Below, in pieces: positions 61,883 to 64,000 of a DNA stretch of 64,000 bases; position 1 is the stretch's first letter; every line of letters starts with the position of its first letter. The notes beneath the pieces were generated by a model, which was not told the origin of the DNA, did no database searches, and was given only the letters and a program-made list of their open reading frames with translations. A program made the translations under genes and the position numbers. The stretch is from UBA2040 sp041674745 (GTDB lineage Bacteria > Bacteroidota > Bacteroidia > Flavobacteriales_D > Crocinitomicaceae). Location of the stretch: contig JBAYVD010000009.1 in NCBI GenBank assembly GCA_041674745.1, positions 1 to 64,000 of the forward strand, written 5' to 3'.

Positions 61883-64000
61883 ATGGAATTTTTTAAATCT
61901 ACTTTCAAGGGGATAACGGCCGCCGTTGTTTTTTTATCAATATTTTCATCCACTTATCTCTTGGCAGATGGTACCCGTCAAGTATCGCCAACGAACAGCG
62001 TAAACGGGACTGCTTTACTCTCTGCTCCTGATATCGGCGCTGGTCCGTACCGAAATGCTGCTGATAGCAAACGATTGCGATTTACAATTCTCAACAATGC
62101 GACTGAATTCCTTTATTTTGGTTTTCAACCACGTACCTACGACAATAATCTTACCACTTTAAAAAACAATGTCTATTACCGAATCTTCAACGCGGCAGGA
62201 ACTCAAGTTGCTGGTCCAACCCTGATTCCCGTATCCGCTGGACCTGGTTTTATCTCAACCTATGCTCAAGCTTATGCTGGACCCAACATTGCAGGTGGAG
62301 CGCCAACGGGATACAACCCATTTGTTTTTAATCCAGCGACCAACGGTGATTTTTACATCGAGTTGTATTCGAGCAACAATGGGGGAACAACGGCAGATGT
62401 GACAGTAAATGGTCGAGTTACCTTCCCGCTCTTTGATTTAACAATTTCCACTGCAACCAATGGTCAATCGATAGGTCGTTTGTGGAGCAAGGAGTGGAGT
62501 TTGGTAACCACCAATCTGACGTCTGGAAATTTTCAGCAATCGTTAACGAGTTCATTTACTGGAAAATTCATTGCTTACACGCCTGATGCATTCAAATTGC
62601 AAGTAAATTACCAATTTGGCTTTCGACCCTTGGCGTATCGAGTAGCTATGAATTACGATGGGATTGGAAATTCTGGAAATTTTGTAAATGACCGAAAATC
62701 AATTAATTCAAATACTGGTGCACCCACCATTTCAAACGGCTACAAAGTCTTCTTGACAGATCCAGATGATGTCGCTTTTCCAGATGGTACGATTGGTACG
62801 GCGGCCATCACACAAAATATATTTGGTTGTACAGGAAGTTACTTTATTCCATATTACAAGGATCAGCCGGGTGATATCAGTTTGTTGATTGATATCAACG
62901 GTACAGCTGGATATCAAGCCGGAACAACCGATATTTTATTGCAAGAGTTTGGTCAGCCAGCTGGAAACAACGTCTTTTTATGGAATGGTTTGGATGGTTT
63001 GGGGAATCCTTTGCCTGCCAACTTCACTGCATTGGTAACCGCTGTACTTTTTCAGGGCAGAACCAATCTACCTATCTATGATGCGGAATTGAATACGGGA
63101 GGGCTTTCGGTTACCGGTATATTCCCGGCAACTGGGAATAGACCTTTGTATTGGGATGATTCTTCCTTGACGCCTTTTGGAACTTGTATCAACCAAGAAG
63201 AAAATTCGACTGTAGGAGGAATCAATCAAAGTGGTTTGTACCAAGGTGTACCAGGTCCTGCGCACGCATGGGACGGGAGTAATCCTGGTTTGGCGGTTCC
63301 AGCTGCTTCGGGTACACAAGGTTCTTCCACTTTGGGAGCTCTTTGTGATGATTATGGAAACAATCGTACAATTAATACTTGGTTTTACGCATCGGATGTG
63401 TTTTCAAATACCTTATCTCTGACCTTGCCAACTTGTGATAATGACAATGATGGAATTGCAGACAACCTAGATTTGGATGACGACAACGATGGTATTTATG
63501 ATGTAGTAGAATACACAGGATATCCAGATCCGTTGGCAGATACAGACAGTGATGGAATTCCAAATTTTATTGACCCGTCGGCAGCAGGATTCATTGATGT
63601 GAATTTTGATGGAGTGAATGACGGTTATGATTTTGACGGGGATGGCATTATCAATCAATTTGATTTGGATACAGACAACGATGGAATTCCTGATAACATT
63701 GAGGCACAAACAACCATGGGTTATGTAACACCGACAGGAACCATCAATAGTCAAGGAGTTTACCCGAGTTATTTTGCATTGGGTGGATTGATACCTGTCA
63801 ATACAGATGGAGTTGATAATCCAGATTACAAAGATTTAAATTCGGATAACGAAGGTGGGAATGACACATCTGAGGCAGGAATAACTTTGACCGGTCTCGA
63901 TTCGGACAACGATGGTTTGGATAATACAACAGATGCTACAATCGGTTATGCCGATGTGAATGGTATTTATGACAATACGCAATACGATAATTTTCCAGAT
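61883..64000 (+). CDS. Giant T9SS-type surface protein, N-terminal part (3' end outside window)
   Basis: An ATG at 61883 opens a frame with no stop to the right edge (706 codons). Residues 1-28 are a signal peptide (GITAAVVFLSIFSSTYLLA). The mature start DGTRQVSPTNSVNGTALL leads a beta-rich region of ~490 residues with few charges. It is rich in Asn, Gly and Thr and resembles the N-terminus of long secreted Flavobacteriales proteins. From ~518 on, acidic calcium-binding TSP3-like repeats appear (CDNDNDGIADNLDLDDDND, DTDSDGIPNF, DLDTDNDGIPDN). By analogy the missing C-terminus should carry a T9SS sorting domain. Gene size and binding partner are unknown. Confidence 0.88.
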   Translation, partial: MEFFKSTFKGITAAVVFLSIFSSTYLLADGTRQVSPTNSVNGTALLSAPDIGAGPYRNAADSKRLRFTILNNATEFLYFGFQPRTYDNNLTTLKNNVYYRIFNAAGTQVAGPTLIPVSAGPGFISTYAQAYAGPNIAGGAPTGYNPFVFNPATNGDFYIELYSSNNGGTTADVTVNGRVTFPLFDLTISTATNGQSIGRLWSKEWSLVTTNLTSGNFQQSLTSSFTGKFIAYTPDAFKLQVNYQFGFRPLAYRVAMNYDGIGNSGNFVNDRKSINSNTGAPTISNGYKVFLTDPDDVAFPDGTIGTAAITQNIFGCTGSYFIPYYKDQPGDISLLIDINGTAGYQAGTTDILLQEFGQPAGNNVFLWNGLDGLGNPLPANFTALVTAVLFQGRTNLPIYDAELNTGGLSVTGIFPATGNRPLYWDDSSLTPFGTCINQEENSTVGGINQSGLYQGVPGPAHAWDGSNPGLAVPAASGTQGSSTLGALCDDYGNNRTINTWFYASDVFSNTLSLTLPTCDNDNDGIADNLDLDDDNDGIYDVVEYTGYPDPLADTDSDGIPNFIDPSAAGFIDVNFDGVNDGYDFDGDGIINQFDLDTDNDGIPDNIEAQTTMGYVTPTGTINSQGVYPSYFALGGLIPVNTDGVDNPDYKDLNSDNEGGNDTSEAGITLTGLDSDNDGLDNTTDATIGYADVNGIYDNTQYDNFPD

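Noticed and set aside
1..64000. Linking the partial surface protein at the left edge with the one at the right edge as one gene
   Set aside because: They are at opposite ends of a linear window; nothing in the sequence shows continuity.

Overview
This 64 kb window looks like chromosomal DNA of a Bacteroidota bacterium, most likely a member of the Flavobacteriales (inference). The support is direct: type IX secretion (T9SS) cargo with type A and type B C-terminal sorting domains, a PorP/SprF protein beside a PorE-like OmpA protein, Bacteroidota-style promoters (TTG-N19-TAnnTTTG upstream of lysS), few Shine-Dalgarno sequences, a RidA/DUF4292/EnvC gene complement and a Bacteroidota-type dcw cluster. 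I saw no tRNA, rRNA, insertion sequence, phage gene or CRISPR array.

Layout. 1-5575 (+): the 3' end of a large repeat-rich T9SS surface protein, then porP/sprF and a PorE-like gene, closed by a terminator. 5633-17228 is mostly minus strand: an alpha/beta hydrolase, a cold-shock protein, a degenerate SDR beside a Crp/Fnr regulator, lysS, an intact SDR, a TPR protein, a T9SS-secreted esterase and an outer-membrane beta-barrel. A 7TM-SpoIIE phosphatase lies on the plus strand. 17366-23739 (+): SNF2 helicase, hemJ, crotonase and a lipid-linked sugar flippase. 24086-29360 (+): a tight five-gene envelope operon of dut, nucleotidyltransferase, TPR lipoprotein, DUF4292 lipoprotein and an EnvC-like amidase activator. 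29363-31239 (-): methyltransferase, small TPR membrane protein and RidA. 31356-38294 (+): three uncharacterised secreted or membrane proteins, then PGI/PMI, lipB and a serine hydrolase. 38338-44838 (-): M48 protease, PAP2-like membrane protein, rpoN, asnS, two small lipoproteins and a beta-barrel.

45059-61267 (-) is a complete dcw cluster reading mraZ-rsmH-ftsL-ftsI-murE-mraY-murD-orf160-ftsW-murG-murC-ftsQ-ftsA-ftsZ-yqeY. Nearly every junction overlaps or abuts, and a perfect hairpin terminator ends it. These genes make lipid II precursors and the divisome in one transcript. orf160, between murD and ftsW, is not a standard dcw gene.

61268-61882 is a 615-base divergent regulatory region. It carries two copies, in opposite orientation, of a promoter fused to a MraZ-type operator (TAnnTTTG running into paired GTGGTA boxes 10 bp apart). 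Further right is a structured leader-like sequence ahead of a second giant T9SS surface protein that runs off the right edge. This region, orf160 and the degenerate SDR are the parts most worth a second look.
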